Below, piece after piece: positions 21,752-32,486 of a stretch of 43,751 nt of DNA. Below the pieces are notes generated by a model. That model ran no database searches and had not been told where the DNA came from. It was given only the letters and a program-made list of their open reading frames with translations. Made by a program: the position numbers and the translations under genes. How positions within the stretch are numbered: the first letter of the stretch is position 1; each line of letters opens with the position of its first letter. Source of the DNA: an uncultured Ectothiorhodospiraceae bacterium (GTDB lineage: Bacteria > Pseudomonadota > Gammaproteobacteria > Nitrococcales > Nitrococcaceae); the NCBI GenBank assembly GCA_913056315.1, contig CAJXMZ010000006.1, forward strand, positions 1-43,751, given 5' to 3'.

Positions 21752-23026
21752 TTGACTATCTCGATTCAAAATATTCGTGGATTTAGCGACGTGCTGCCGG
21801 ATGAAAGTCCGGCATGGCAATTTGTCGAGCAAACCTTTCGGCATGAGCTCGAGCGCTACGGTTTTGACGAAATTCGACTGCCGATTGTTGAGAAAACGGC
21901 TTTGTTCTCCCGCTCCATCGGTGAAGTCACTGACATTGTCGAAAAGGAGATGTATACCTTCACCGACCGTAATGGCGATAGCCTGACTTTGCGTCCGGAA
22001 GGCACCGCCGGTTGTGTGCGTGCAGCCCTACAGCGGGGGTTGTTGCATAACGCTCAGCCTCGGCTGTGGTATGCCGGGCCGATGTTTCGACATGAAAGAC
22101 CGCAAAAAGGGCGTTATCGGCAGTTTCATCAAGTCGGCGCTGAAGCCTTTGGGGTGCCGGGTCCGGATGTGGATGCTGAGCTGATTCTATTATCCGGGCG
22201 CATTTTGCGCGCCCTAGGTCTTCGCGATGTCACGCTTGAAATCAACAATTTAGGCACCTCAGAGACGCGCGCGCGGTATCGAGACGATTTGATCAAGCAT
22301 TTTCAAGCGCACGCTGAGCACTTAGATGACGATGCCCGTCGACGTCTGCACAGCAACCCACTGCGTATCTTGGATAGTAAAAACCCCGCGATGGCTGAAG
22401 TGATCGCCAGCGCGCCGGATTTGCTCGATTACATGGACGCTGAGGCCCAAGCCCATTTTACTGCTGTCCGGGCCATGCTGGAGGCCACCGGGCAAGCCTA
22501 TCGGGTGAATTCAAGATTGGTTCGAGGCTTGGATTATTATGGCAGCACCGTATTTGAGTGGGTGAGCGAGCATTTGGGCGCGCAAGGTACTGTACTGGCT
22601 GGGGGGCGCTACGATGCGCTCGTGGAGATGATGGGCGGTCGTGCAACCCCGGCGATTGGTTTTGCCGCTGGCATCGAGCGCTTAGTTTCGTTGGTCGAAG
22701 CGGCCGGGAGCGTGCCCGACAAGACAACGACGCAGGCGTATCTCATTATGACGGAGCCGACATTGGCGCAAAACGCTTTGGCGATTGCTGAGTCGTTGCG
22801 TACGCAAATGCCCACATTGCGCGTGCAGGTGAATATGGGCGGTGGCTCAATGAAAAGCCAGCTGCGCCGGGCCGATCGAAGCGGCGCGGCATTCGCCCTG
22901 ATTTTGGGCCCGAGTGAGGCAGCCGCGGGCGAGATTAATATTAAAGACCTGCGTGGGGAGACCGAGCAGTACACGGTGGCCATCGACCGCCTTCCAGCGG
23001 TACTCTCGTCGTTTGATTCACGCTAA
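21752..23026 (+). CDS. hisS: Histidyl-tRNA synthetase
   Basis: IQNIRGFSDVLPDESP, RPEGTAGCVRA, VRGLDYYGSTVFEW; TTG start. Confidence 0.98.
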   Translation: MTISIQNIRGFSDVLPDESPAWQFVEQTFRHELERYGFDEIRLPIVEKTALFSRSIGEVTDIVEKEMYTFTDRNGDSLTLRPEGTAGCVRAALQRGLLHNAQPRLWYAGPMFRHERPQKGRYRQFHQVGAEAFGVPGPDVDAELILLSGRILRALGLRDVTLEINNLGTSETRARYRDDLIKHFQAHAEHLDDDARRRLHSNPLRILDSKNPAMAEVIASAPDLLDYMDAEAQAHFTAVRAMLEATGQAYRVNSRLVRGLDYYGSTVFEWVSEHLGAQGTVLAGGRYDALVEMMGGRATPAIGFAAGIERLVSLVEAAGSVPDKTTTQAYLIMTEPTLAQNALAIAESLRTQMPTLRVQVNMGGGSMKSQLRRADRSGAAFALILGPSEAAAGEINIKDLRGETEQYTVAIDRLPAVLSSFDSR

Positions 23027-23044
23027 GTGCATAGGACCTAGATC

Positions 23045-23676
23045 GTGGCATATGAAGATGAAGAACAACTCGAGGCGCTAAAGGTTTGGTGGCAACGCAA
23101 TGGCCGGGTGGTCATTATCGCCGCTGTGCTGGGTATTGCTTCGGTGCTGGGCTGGCAACAGTGGGGCAGCTGGCAAGCACGTCAGGCAGCCAATGCGGCG
23201 GCGGACTACCAAGCGGTGATGGGCGCGCTCAATAGGGCCGATCGTGAGGTGGCGATTAATCGCACCAAGCAGCTCCAAGATACCTATGCGCAAAGCCCCT
23301 ATACGGTTTTGGCCAGTCTCGCGGTGGCGAGTGCGGAAATGGCAGAGAATCAGCCACAACAAGCCGCCGACCTGTTGGCATGGATTACCCGCTCGCAACC
23401 GCAAAGTCCCATGGCAGCGGTTGCTCGGCTACGTCAGGCTGAAGCCCTAATGGCCGCTGGTGACAATCAGGCCGCTTTAACGCTGCTTGAGCCCCCGGCA
23501 TCTGGACCCTTGGCTGCTCGGTACCAAGAGCTCATCGGTGACTTGCAGGCCGCAAGGGGTGATCGCGAAGCGGCGATTAGTGCTTATCGCGCGGCGCTAC
23601 AACGATCAGCTGGCCAGCGACGCGCGCTGGTTGAAGTGAAGTTGTTTGATTTAGGCGCCACCGTTGAGGAGACCTC

Positions 23677-23680
<4 letters not shown>
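23045..23680 (+). CDS. yfgM: YfgM-like ancillary SecYEG/TPR protein
   Basis: YEDEEQLEALKVWWQRNGRVVIIAAVLGIASVLGWQQW; between hisS and bamB. Confidence 0.93.
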
Positions 23681-25510
<1,830 letters not shown>

Positions 25511-25547
25511 TGGGAACCCAAGCCTTGGCGTGGTGATCTCAACGGGT

Positions 25548-26885
25548 ATGAAATACCTTGCTGCCACGCTTTTGCTTTGTCTTACAACGCTGCCAGCCTT
25601 TGCCCAAAGCGTTCATCAACTCACCGTTGATGGGCCGATCGGTCCGGCCAGCGCCAATTACCTGATTGATGGGCTTGAACAAGCCGCCGATGAGCAGGCG
25701 CAAGCCGTTGTGATTCGCCTGGATACGCCGGGTGGGCTTGATCAGTCGATGCGCGATATTGTGCAAGCAATCCTTGGCTCACCTGTACCGGTGATTGGTT
25801 ATGTCTCACCAGCGGGTGCGCGGGCGGCGAGCGCGGGCACTTATATCTTGTACGCAACCGATGTTGCGGTCATGGCGCCTGGCACGAATTTAGGGGCGGC
25901 AACACCGGTACGCGTGGGCGGTGGCGGCTTGCCGGGTCAGTCCGACTCGCAACCTACGCCCGAGGCTGACAGCCAAGGCGACGCGCAAGAAACCGTCGAT
26001 GATGCGGCTGAAAAAAGCGCGAGTGAGCGCAAAATGGTGAATGATGCGGTGGCCTATATCCGTTCTTTGGCGGAGTTGCGCGGACGCAATGCCGATTGGG
26101 CTGAACAAGCGGTGCGCGAGTCAGTCAGCTTATCGGCGCAAGCTGCGTTAGAGCGAGGCGTGATTGATCAGGTGGCACCGAGCATGCCAGCGTTGTTGAA
26201 GCAGGTAGCTGCGATGGATATTGGGCTTGAGGCGCAGGCTGTTATTGATGATCGCCCGCCGAATTGGCGGCATGATTTGCTTGCTACCATTACCAATCCG
26301 AATGTGGCCTATATTTTATTGCTCATTGGCATCTATGGGCTTATTTTTGAGCTCGCTAACCCCGGCGCACTCGTACCCGGTGTCATTGGGGGCATTGCGC
26401 TATTACTTGCGCTATTTGCCTTGCAGGCTTTGCCAATTAATTTGGCTGGGTTGGGGCTGGTGGCGTTGGGCATTCTATTTATGCTCGCCGAGGCGCTGGT
26501 GCCGTCGTTTGGTGCCTTAGGCGTGGGGGGCGTTTTAGCCTTTGGTTTGGGGTCGTTATTGCTGTTCGACACCGAAGGCCCCGGCTTTGAGCTGTCGATG
26601 TTATTGGTCGCTGGCGTAACCGCGGCAAGCTTAGTGATATTTTTAGGCACGGCCACTTTGGCATTGCGGGCCTTTCGGCGTCGCGGTGTGGCGGGGCTTG
26701 CGCATATGCGCGGCGCCGAGGGTGAGGTGATTCGCACCGAGCCGACATTGCGGGTTCGTGTTGAGGGCGAAAACTGGCAGGCCAGCACGCAAAGCCCATT
26801 AGTGCCTGGCGATGCCGTTCGGATTATTGATGTCGATGGACTGACCCTCGAGGTTGAGCCCCAAAAAGGAGATAACGCGACGTGA
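25548..26885 (+). CDS. NfeD-family membrane-bound serine protease (ClpP-class/SppA-like)
   Basis: Signal peptide MKYLAATLLLCLTTLPAFAQ; VIRLDTPGGLDQSMRDIVQAILGSPVPVIGYVSPAGARAASAGTYI; C-terminal TM and OB region. Listed start 25422 is over-extended into adk. Confidence 0.92.
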   Translation: MKYLAATLLLCLTTLPAFAQSVHQLTVDGPIGPASANYLIDGLEQAADEQAQAVVIRLDTPGGLDQSMRDIVQAILGSPVPVIGYVSPAGARAASAGTYILYATDVAVMAPGTNLGAATPVRVGGGGLPGQSDSQPTPEADSQGDAQETVDDAAEKSASERKMVNDAVAYIRSLAELRGRNADWAEQAVRESVSLSAQAALERGVIDQVAPSMPALLKQVAAMDIGLEAQAVIDDRPPNWRHDLLATITNPNVAYILLLIGIYGLIFELANPGALVPGVIGGIALLLALFALQALPINLAGLGLVALGILFMLAEALVPSFGALGVGGVLAFGLGSLLLFDTEGPGFELSMLLVAGVTAASLVIFLGTATLALRAFRRRGVAGLAHMRGAEGEVIRTEPTLRVRVEGENWQASTQSPLVPGDAVRIIDVDGLTLEVEPQKGDNAT

Positions 26886-27478
26886 GTGAAGAGTATTATA
26901 CGGTCGCGATCGATCGGTTTATTGAGTGGCTAGACGCCGCTCGCGCCCACGAGCGCATCGATGAACCAACGGCCATGACCTTGGCAACGGCCAGTGCCGA
27001 TGGCCGGCCCAGCGCGCGCACGGTATTGCTAAAGGCCATTGATTACGAGGGTTTTGTCTTTTATACCAACATGCGTAGCCGTAAAGGCCAGCAGTTACAG
27101 GCCAATGCGCGTGCGGCGTTAACGTTTTTTTGGGCGCCATTAAGCCGCCAAGTGCTCGTAGAAGGCGCCGTGCAAACAGTCAGTGATGCGCAGGCTGACG
27201 CGTATTTTGCGACCCGACCGCGTTTGAGCCAAATTGGTGCATGGGCGTCGCAGCAGTCGGAACCACTGGCCGAGCGCGTTGATTTTGATGCCCAAGTTGA
27301 AGCGGTCGAGGCCCGGTTTGGTGATTCACCTATTCCACGACCGCCCCATTGGACGGGGTTTCGTGTACGCCCTGACATGATCGAGTTTTGGCATGGTCGT
27401 GATGGCCGCTTGCACGACCGCGAGCGCTATTACCGCGGCCAAGCGGGTGAGTGGGCTTGGACCCTACTGAATCCCTAA
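26882..27478 (+). CDS. pdxH: Pyridoxamine 5'-phosphate oxidase
   Basis: PTAMTLATASADGRPSARTVLLKAIDYEGFVFYTNMRSRKGQQL; EFWHGRDGRLHDRERYYR...WTLLNP. Confidence 0.96.
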   Translation: MSEEYYTVAIDRFIEWLDAARAHERIDEPTAMTLATASADGRPSARTVLLKAIDYEGFVFYTNMRSRKGQQLQANARAALTFFWAPLSRQVLVEGAVQTVSDAQADAYFATRPRLSQIGAWASQQSEPLAERVDFDAQVEAVEARFGDSPIPRPPHWTGFRVRPDMIEFWHGRDGRLHDRERYYRGQAGEWAWTLLNP

Positions 27479-27481
27479 GGG

Positions 27482-28717
27482 TTATGCTTGCCCTTGGTAC
27501 TCAAGCCATGGCTGTAAGTGGGCCGGTTCGCCGCTGGCGGTGATATTGCCCGGGCGCTCGATATGAAAAGTCGCACCGGTTGCGCCGGCTTGGGCTTGCC
27601 AGTGTTCGACAATGGCATCGATGCCATGCGCTTGCGTTGGGTAGTCATTCACTAACCCCAGCAATGTCCCGTCGGGCGCTTGCACCAAAGCGGTGTATGC
27701 GATGGTTCCTAGCGCGTTGGTGAGATGCTCGGTGAGCGTCACAACGGCTGTGTCGTGCTCGCCATCCGGTGCGACGATGGTCTCGCGATACCAGGGTATT
27801 TGATCATCCAAGTGATGCGCTTTGGCAATGCTCAAGGCCACTTCGGCCTCTTGTGCATAAACCCCCGTGAGCGGCTCGACAATGTGTAGGCCGATGCCGT
27901 GACTGGCCAGCCCCGCCATTGTTTGTCGTTGGGCTTGCGCCCATTGCGCGTACTGAGCTTGCGTGTCAGCCGAGTTGGTTTGTTGTTTTTGGGCTAGGCC
28001 ATCGAATGTTAGCCACGGTGTCCACACTTCGCCAGCGTAGCCAATAAAGCGATTGCCCGGTTCTAAATCCACCACATGGATTTCATCAGGCTGATATAAA
28101 GCCGCTTCAATGAGCTGCCAAAGTCCCCCTAATTCCGCATGTTCGAGTTGAACTTTCATTAACGCCGAGAGGTCGTGAAAAGTCGCATAACTCAAATGCA
28201 CGGGTTCGACCCCCATTAATTGCCTGACCGCCCGATCAGTAGCAAGGCTAGCGCGACCTTTTTCAAGCAAAACGCTTTCGATGGTTTGGCGAATTGGATC
28301 AAGCTGTTCACCGGGTGCGACCAAGGCAAATGGTAAGGCTAAAAGTGGCCCTGAACCTAATGCACGTTGTGGCGCAATAGAAGCCTGCGGAAAACGCCCA
28401 CCGGCGCTTCCAATGGCGAGCAGTTGGGGCTGGAAAGGCCCACCGCGCAGGCTGCCTCGGTAAATATCCAATAACGCTTCAACCATTGGTAATCCGGGTT
28501 GCAGTAATTCAGTGAGGTCATACAGCGCGGCCGGAAAGATCAATCCGGCATCCGCGACTGATTCACCCACGATTCGGCGCAGGTCATCCGCAATGGGCCC
28601 AGCGAGCAGATCAGCGCTATCACGGCTGAGTGGCTCGGGTGGGCGTGATTGCATAATGGCACTGGGCTCGAGTTCGATGGTTAAAACGGCCGGTGTTGCA
28701 GACAGCGCAGATGACAT
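27482..28717 (-). CDS. Uncharacterised 411-aa protein, no Cys seen
   Basis: Long intact ORF, convergent with pdxH and divergent from the H-NS-like gene; no family recognised. Confidence 0.8.
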   Translation of the reverse strand: MSSALSATPAVLTIELEPSAIMQSRPPEPLSRDSADLLAGPIADDLRRIVGESVADAGLIFPAALYDLTELLQPGLPMVEALLDIYRGSLRGGPFQPQLLAIGSAGGRFPQASIAPQRALGSGPLLALPFALVAPGEQLDPIRQTIESVLLEKGRASLATDRAVRQLMGVEPVHLSYATFHDLSALMKVQLEHAELGGLWQLIEAALYQPDEIHVVDLEPGNRFIGYAGEVWTPWLTFDGLAQKQQTNSADTQAQYAQWAQAQRQTMAGLASHGIGLHIVEPLTGVYAQEAEVALSIAKAHHLDDQIPWYRETIVAPDGEHDTAVVTLTEHLTNALGTIAYTALVQAPDGTLLGLVNDYPTQAHGIDAIVEHWQAQAGATGATFHIERPGNITASGEPAHLQPWLEYQGQA

Positions 28718-28780
28718 TATCGACAGTCCTCAGCAATCAAACTAAACATCATGATTGATCGCTTATTTTGTGAATTGAGT

Positions 28781-28810
28781 TTGTTTTCTCAACAGGTAAT
28801 GGATTATATT
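28781..28810 (+). promoter_or_regulatory. Candidate sigma70 promoter of the H-NS-like gene in an AT-rich tract
   Basis: TTGTTT (28781-28786), 18-bp spacer, TATATT (28805-28810); flanking DNA is far more AT-rich than the rest of the window. Confidence 0.5.
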
Positions 28811-28855
28811 ATAAAGGCTTAAATAAGCATTTAACTTAATTATCAAGAGGAAATT

Positions 28856-29167
28856 ATGGATCTCTCCAATTATACGACCCAGCAGCTTAATGCGCTGAAA
28901 AAAGATATCGATAAGGAAATCAACGGTCGGCGCAAGGAGGATGCCAAAAAAGCGCAGCAGGAGCTCAAACAAGTTGCCGAGCGTTATGGCTTTACCCTGA
29001 GCGACTTGGTGACAGGACAATCGGGCAAAGTTCGTGCGAAAGCGAAAGTGCGCTTTCAACACCCTAGCGATGCCAGCATGACGTGGTCTGGCCGGGGCCG
29101 TAAGCCAGCGTGGGTGAAAGACTGGGAAACCTCGGGTCGATCACTCGAAGAGCTGCGCGTCGATTAA
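28856..29167 (+). CDS. H-NS family nucleoid-associated protein
   Basis: C-terminal VRFQHPSDASMTWSGRGRKPAWVKDW (TWSGRGRxPxW) with N-terminal coiled coil; AAGAGGAAATT RBS. Confidence 0.95.
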   Translation: MDLSNYTTQQLNALKKDIDKEINGRRKEDAKKAQQELKQVAERYGFTLSDLVTGQSGKVRAKAKVRFQHPSDASMTWSGRGRKPAWVKDWETSGRSLEELRVD

Positions 29168-29177
29168 TCGAGCCGCG

Positions 29178-30470
29178 TTAGCGATAGGACTGCGCGAGTT
29201 CCTCGCGCAGGGCCTTTAATTGCGGCGAAAGGCTCACGCGGTGTTGACCGGGCGTACGCAATTGCTTCAACGGCGCGGGTAATGTTGCCAGCGCTTTTTC
29301 ACATCGCGCCCGAGCGCAGTCAAGATCACCACTGGCCGGCATTTTTAAACGCTTGCCATCACGCATGACCGGTTCGAGTAGGGCGTCGCCTTCCAAATTC
29401 TCGTCCAGCAAACCCAGTGTGTCCTCGCTTAACAGCCCATCGGCATCGTAGTGCCGAAAGACTTGTTTGCGCCCAGGCAGATCGGTTTTACCCTCGGCAT
29501 GCTTACCGCGCGGGCGATCGCGAAAATAATGTAGCTTATAAGCTGAATCGAGAAACGGTGAGTCCGCCGAGGTATCGACATTTGACCCCACGCCCACACC
29601 ATCGATGGGGGCACCCTCAGCCATTAGGGTCTCAAGGCGATACTCGTCTAAACCACCACTGACAATGATGCGGGTTTTCGTCAAACCACCGCGGTCGAGG
29701 ATGTCGCGGGCAATTTTGGCGTTGGCTGCTAAGTCACCGCTGTCGATGCGTACCCCATGCACCTGCAAGCCCTCTGCAGCAAGCGACTGGGCCACCTCGA
29801 CAACGCGTTGCGCACCGCGTTTTACATCATAGGTATCAATGAGCAGCACTACATTGTCTGGATGACTACGCGCAAAACGCTCGAATGCCTCGGCCTCACT
29901 GTCGTGGGCTAAAATAAAGGCATGGGCCATCGTCCCGGAAGCCGGGATATTATAGCGAGCACTGCTCAAGCAAGTGGCTGTGGCGCTAAATCCTGCCATG
30001 TAGCATGCCCGTGCTGCCCACAAGCCCGCTTCGCCACCGTGTGCGCGGCGCATACCAAAATCGATAACAGGCGTACCGTTGGCGGCCAGCGTGCAGCGAG
30101 CGGCTTTGCTAGCGATGAGCGTTTGATAGTGCAGAATGTTCATTAGCCGTGACTCAATGAATTGAGCTTCGGGTAACGGCGCGACAATTTGAACGAGCGG
30201 CTCTTCGGCAAAAAACACGCTGCCCTCGGGTAGCGCGCGAACTTCGCCGGTAAATCGAAAGCGTTGCATGCGCTCGATAAAGGCATTCGAAAAAAGCCCA
30301 GTGTGTTGCATCCACTCAAGCTCGCTTGGGCCGAACTCAAGCTGGCTGAGCCATTCCAGACCTTGCTCAAGGCCGGCGGCAACAAAAAAGCCCCGCTGCG
30401 GCGAGCGCCGCATAAAAAGCTCAAACACGGCCTCTTCGGTCATGTCATGCTCGTAATAGGCCTGCAGCAT
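29178..30470 (-). CDS. pncB: Nicotinate phosphoribosyltransferase; annotated start lies after an in-frame stop within the family's conserved N-terminus
   Basis: IDFGMRRAHGGEAGLWAARACYMAGFSATATCLSSARYNIPASGTMAHAFI, VHGVRIDSGDLAANAK, GVGSNVDT. Same-frame upstream sequence reads MTMNLEQTPLLTDL*ELT-MLQAYY from 30524. Confidence 0.92.
   Translation of the reverse strand: MLQAYYEHDMTEEAVFELFMRRSPQRGFFVAAGLEQGLEWLSQLEFGPSELEWMQHTGLFSNAFIERMQRFRFTGEVRALPEGSVFFAEEPLVQIVAPLPEAQFIESRLMNILHYQTLIASKAARCTLAANGTPVIDFGMRRAHGGEAGLWAARACYMAGFSATATCLSSARYNIPASGTMAHAFILAHDSEAEAFERFARSHPDNVVLLIDTYDVKRGAQRVVEVAQSLAAEGLQVHGVRIDSGDLAANAKIARDILDRGGLTKTRIIVSGGLDEYRLETLMAEGAPIDGVGVGSNVDTSADSPFLDSAYKLHYFRDRPRGKHAEGKTDLPGRKQVFRHYDADGLLSEDTLGLLDENLEGDALLEPVMRDGKRLKMPASGDLDCARARCEKALATLPAPLKQLRTPGQHRVSLSPQLKALREELAQSYR
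29190..29210. terminator. Candidate hairpin at the H-NS-like/pncB convergent junction
   Basis: CTGCGCGAG-TTC-CTCGCGCAG, perfect 9-bp stem inside the pncB 3' end; followed on + by GGCCTTTAATT (weak T-run). Confidence 0.4.
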
Positions 30471-30540
30471 GGTTAGCTCTTAGAGATCGGTGAGCAGCGG
30501 CGTTTGTTCAAGGTTCATAGTCATCAATGAGGTATCCCGC

Positions 30541-31332
30541 TCAGCTGCGCAGGCCGGTGCCGCGGTTGAGTAACCACAGGCTCAGCAACGTGCCGGCTGT
30601 AATAAACCCGATAATGAGGGTGTAGGCAATGCCTAGCGGAATGTCTGAGCTACCGAGTATGCCGTAACGAAAGGCATTGACCATATATAAAATCGGGTTT
30701 GCGAGCGAGAGTTTTTGCCAAAATTCAGGCAGTAGCGATATGGAGTAAAACACCCCGCCTAAGTAGGTTAGCGGCGTGAGAATAAACGTGGGCACGATCG
30801 CAATGTCATCAAACTTCTTGGCAAAGACCCCGTTAATAAATCCCCCCAGCGAGAACAGCACAGCGGTTAAGAACACCACTGATACCGTGATGGGGATGCT
30901 ATGAATACGTAAATCAGCGAAGAAGCTGGCAATAATGGTGACAATTAATCCGGTAAACAGCCCGCGACCGACACCGCCGGCGATATAGCCAGCCAAGATG
31001 ACGTAGTTGGGTGTGGGTGAAACCAGCAGCTCTTCGATATGGCGTTGGAATTTGGCACCAAAAAACGAAGACACCACGTTGGTATAGGAGTTAGTAATGA
31101 CCGCGATCATGATGATCCCCGGCGCAATAAACTCCATAAAACTATAGCCATCCATCGGTCCAACGCGTGAACCAATCAAACTGCCAAAAATAATAAAATA
31201 TAAAGACATAGTAATCGCCGGCGGAACCAGCGTTTGTACCCAAATGCGCAAGTACCGATGCGTTTCTTTCCACACCAGTGTGCGTAGGGCAATGAATGTT
31301 TGCCGAGGGTAAGCTGGATAGAGCGATGCCAT
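30541..31332 (-). CDS. yadH: ABC-2 type exporter permease, YadH-like
   Basis: LVWKETHRYLRIWVQTLVPPAITMSLYFIIFGSLIG; FIAPGIIMIAVITNSY; adjacent to ATPase. Confidence 0.88.
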   Translation of the reverse strand: MASLYPAYPRQTFIALRTLVWKETHRYLRIWVQTLVPPAITMSLYFIIFGSLIGSRVGPMDGYSFMEFIAPGIIMIAVITNSYTNVVSSFFGAKFQRHIEELLVSPTPNYVILAGYIAGGVGRGLFTGLIVTIIASFFADLRIHSIPITVSVVFLTAVLFSLGGFINGVFAKKFDDIAIVPTFILTPLTYLGGVFYSISLLPEFWQKLSLANPILYMVNAFRYGILGSSDIPLGIAYTLIIGFITAGTLLSLWLLNRGTGLRS

Positions 31333-32271
31333 TTAGCGAGTCCTTGGCGTGGTTTTTTGCGCGCGATTATCAAGCATACGAACAAACAATTCCTCAAGCC
31401 GGTTGGATTTGTTCTTCATACTGGTGACGTCGACTCCCGCGGCATTAAGTTGGGCAAATAAGTGGCTCAAGGTTTGATCGCCATACACTTCCACTTCCAT
31501 GGTCCGCTCGCCCACGGGCACCGCATGAAATTCGCTGAGTGTGGGGAAGTCGCTGACTGACCCGGCGATGTCGAGAATAAAACTCTGACTTTTCAGTTTG
31601 GCTAACAGCGAGCGCATATCGGTGTTTTCGATAATTCGGCCGCCATCAATAATGCCAATGTTGCGGCACAGCGACTCGGCTTCTTCCAGGTAATGCGTGG
31701 TCAGAATGATGGTCGTGCCGCGCTCATTCATGCCGCGTAAAAAATCCCACATTGAGCGTCTCAGTTCGATATCAACGCCCGCTGTGGGTTCATCCAAAAT
31801 GAGCACTTGCGGCTCATGAATCAGTGCCCGCGCGATCATGAGGCGGCGCTTCATGCCGCCGGAGAGCTCGCGTGAATTCGCATCGCGCTTGCCCCACAGG
31901 TCGAGCTCGCGCAAATAGCGCTCGGCGCGCTCCAAGGCAGTTCGCCGATCAATTCCGTAATAGCCGGCTTGGTTGAGCACAATTTGGCTCACCGTCTCGA
32001 ACTGATTGAAATTAAACTCCTGGGGAACCAGACCGATATTCGATTTGGCTTGCCAAGCATCGGTCAAAATATCGTGACCGAATACCTCGACGCGGCCGCT
32101 CGTGGGGCGTACTAAAGAGGCAATGATGCCAATGATGGTGGTTTTGCCGGCTCCATTGGGACCGAGTAACCCAAAAAAGTCGCCAGGCGGGACTTCTAGA
32201 TCAATATCTTGAAGTGCCGTGACGCCGCCAGCATAGGTTTTGTTGAGTTGGCGCAAAGAAAGCGCATTCAT
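31333..32271 (-). CDS. yadG: ABC exporter ATP-binding protein, YadG-like
   Basis: GPNGAGKTTIIGI, LSGGMKRRLMIARALIHEP, LILDEPTAGVD. Likely start MNALSLRQLNKTYAGG at 32271; the listed start 32526 would run through the carA leader. Confidence 0.9.
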   Translation of the reverse strand: MNALSLRQLNKTYAGGVTALQDIDLEVPPGDFFGLLGPNGAGKTTIIGIIASLVRPTSGRVEVFGHDILTDAWQAKSNIGLVPQEFNFNQFETVSQIVLNQAGYYGIDRRTALERAERYLRELDLWGKRDANSRELSGGMKRRLMIARALIHEPQVLILDEPTAGVDIELRRSMWDFLRGMNERGTTIILTTHYLEEAESLCRNIGIIDGGRIIENTDMRSLLAKLKSQSFILDIAGSVSDFPTLSEFHAVPVGERTMEVEVYGDQTLSHLFAQLNAAGVDVTSMKNKSNRLEELFVRMLDNRAQKTTPRTR

Positions 32272-32344
32272 GATTGCGTGAACCGGATCGAGGACCGCCG
32301 GACGGCAGTCAAAGGCGATAAAGGTATCCCCTTGAGCCGGTTCG

Positions 32345-32410
32345 ATGCAAGGGCGGTGGTCCCGCGCGAGGCGGGCGGTTGTATTGGACACATTCCGGGG
32401 GCGGGCGTAA
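32345..32410 (+). CDS. Hypothetical Arg-rich leader peptide upstream of carA
   Basis: ATG CAA GGG CGG TGG TCC CGC GCG AGG CGG GCG GTT GTA TTG GAC ACA TTC CGG GGG CGG GCG TAA = MQGRWSRARRAVVLDTFRGRA*. Six Arg of 21; weak RBS. Confidence 0.25.
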   Translation: MQGRWSRARRAVVLDTFRGRA

Positions 32411-32433
32411 ACTTCGCGCATTGTTTTACTCGG

Positions 32434-32464
32434 CGGGAGGGTTCTGCGGATCCCTCCCGTTTTT
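32434..32464 (+). terminator. Intrinsic terminator-like hairpin in the carA 5' leader (possible attenuator)
   Basis: CGGGAGGG-TTCTGCGGAT-CCCTCCCG-TTTTT: 8-bp perfect GC-rich stem plus T5, 22 bp before the carA GTG. Confidence 0.75.
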
Positions 32465-32486
32465 GCGAGCAGATGAGGGTTAAAGT

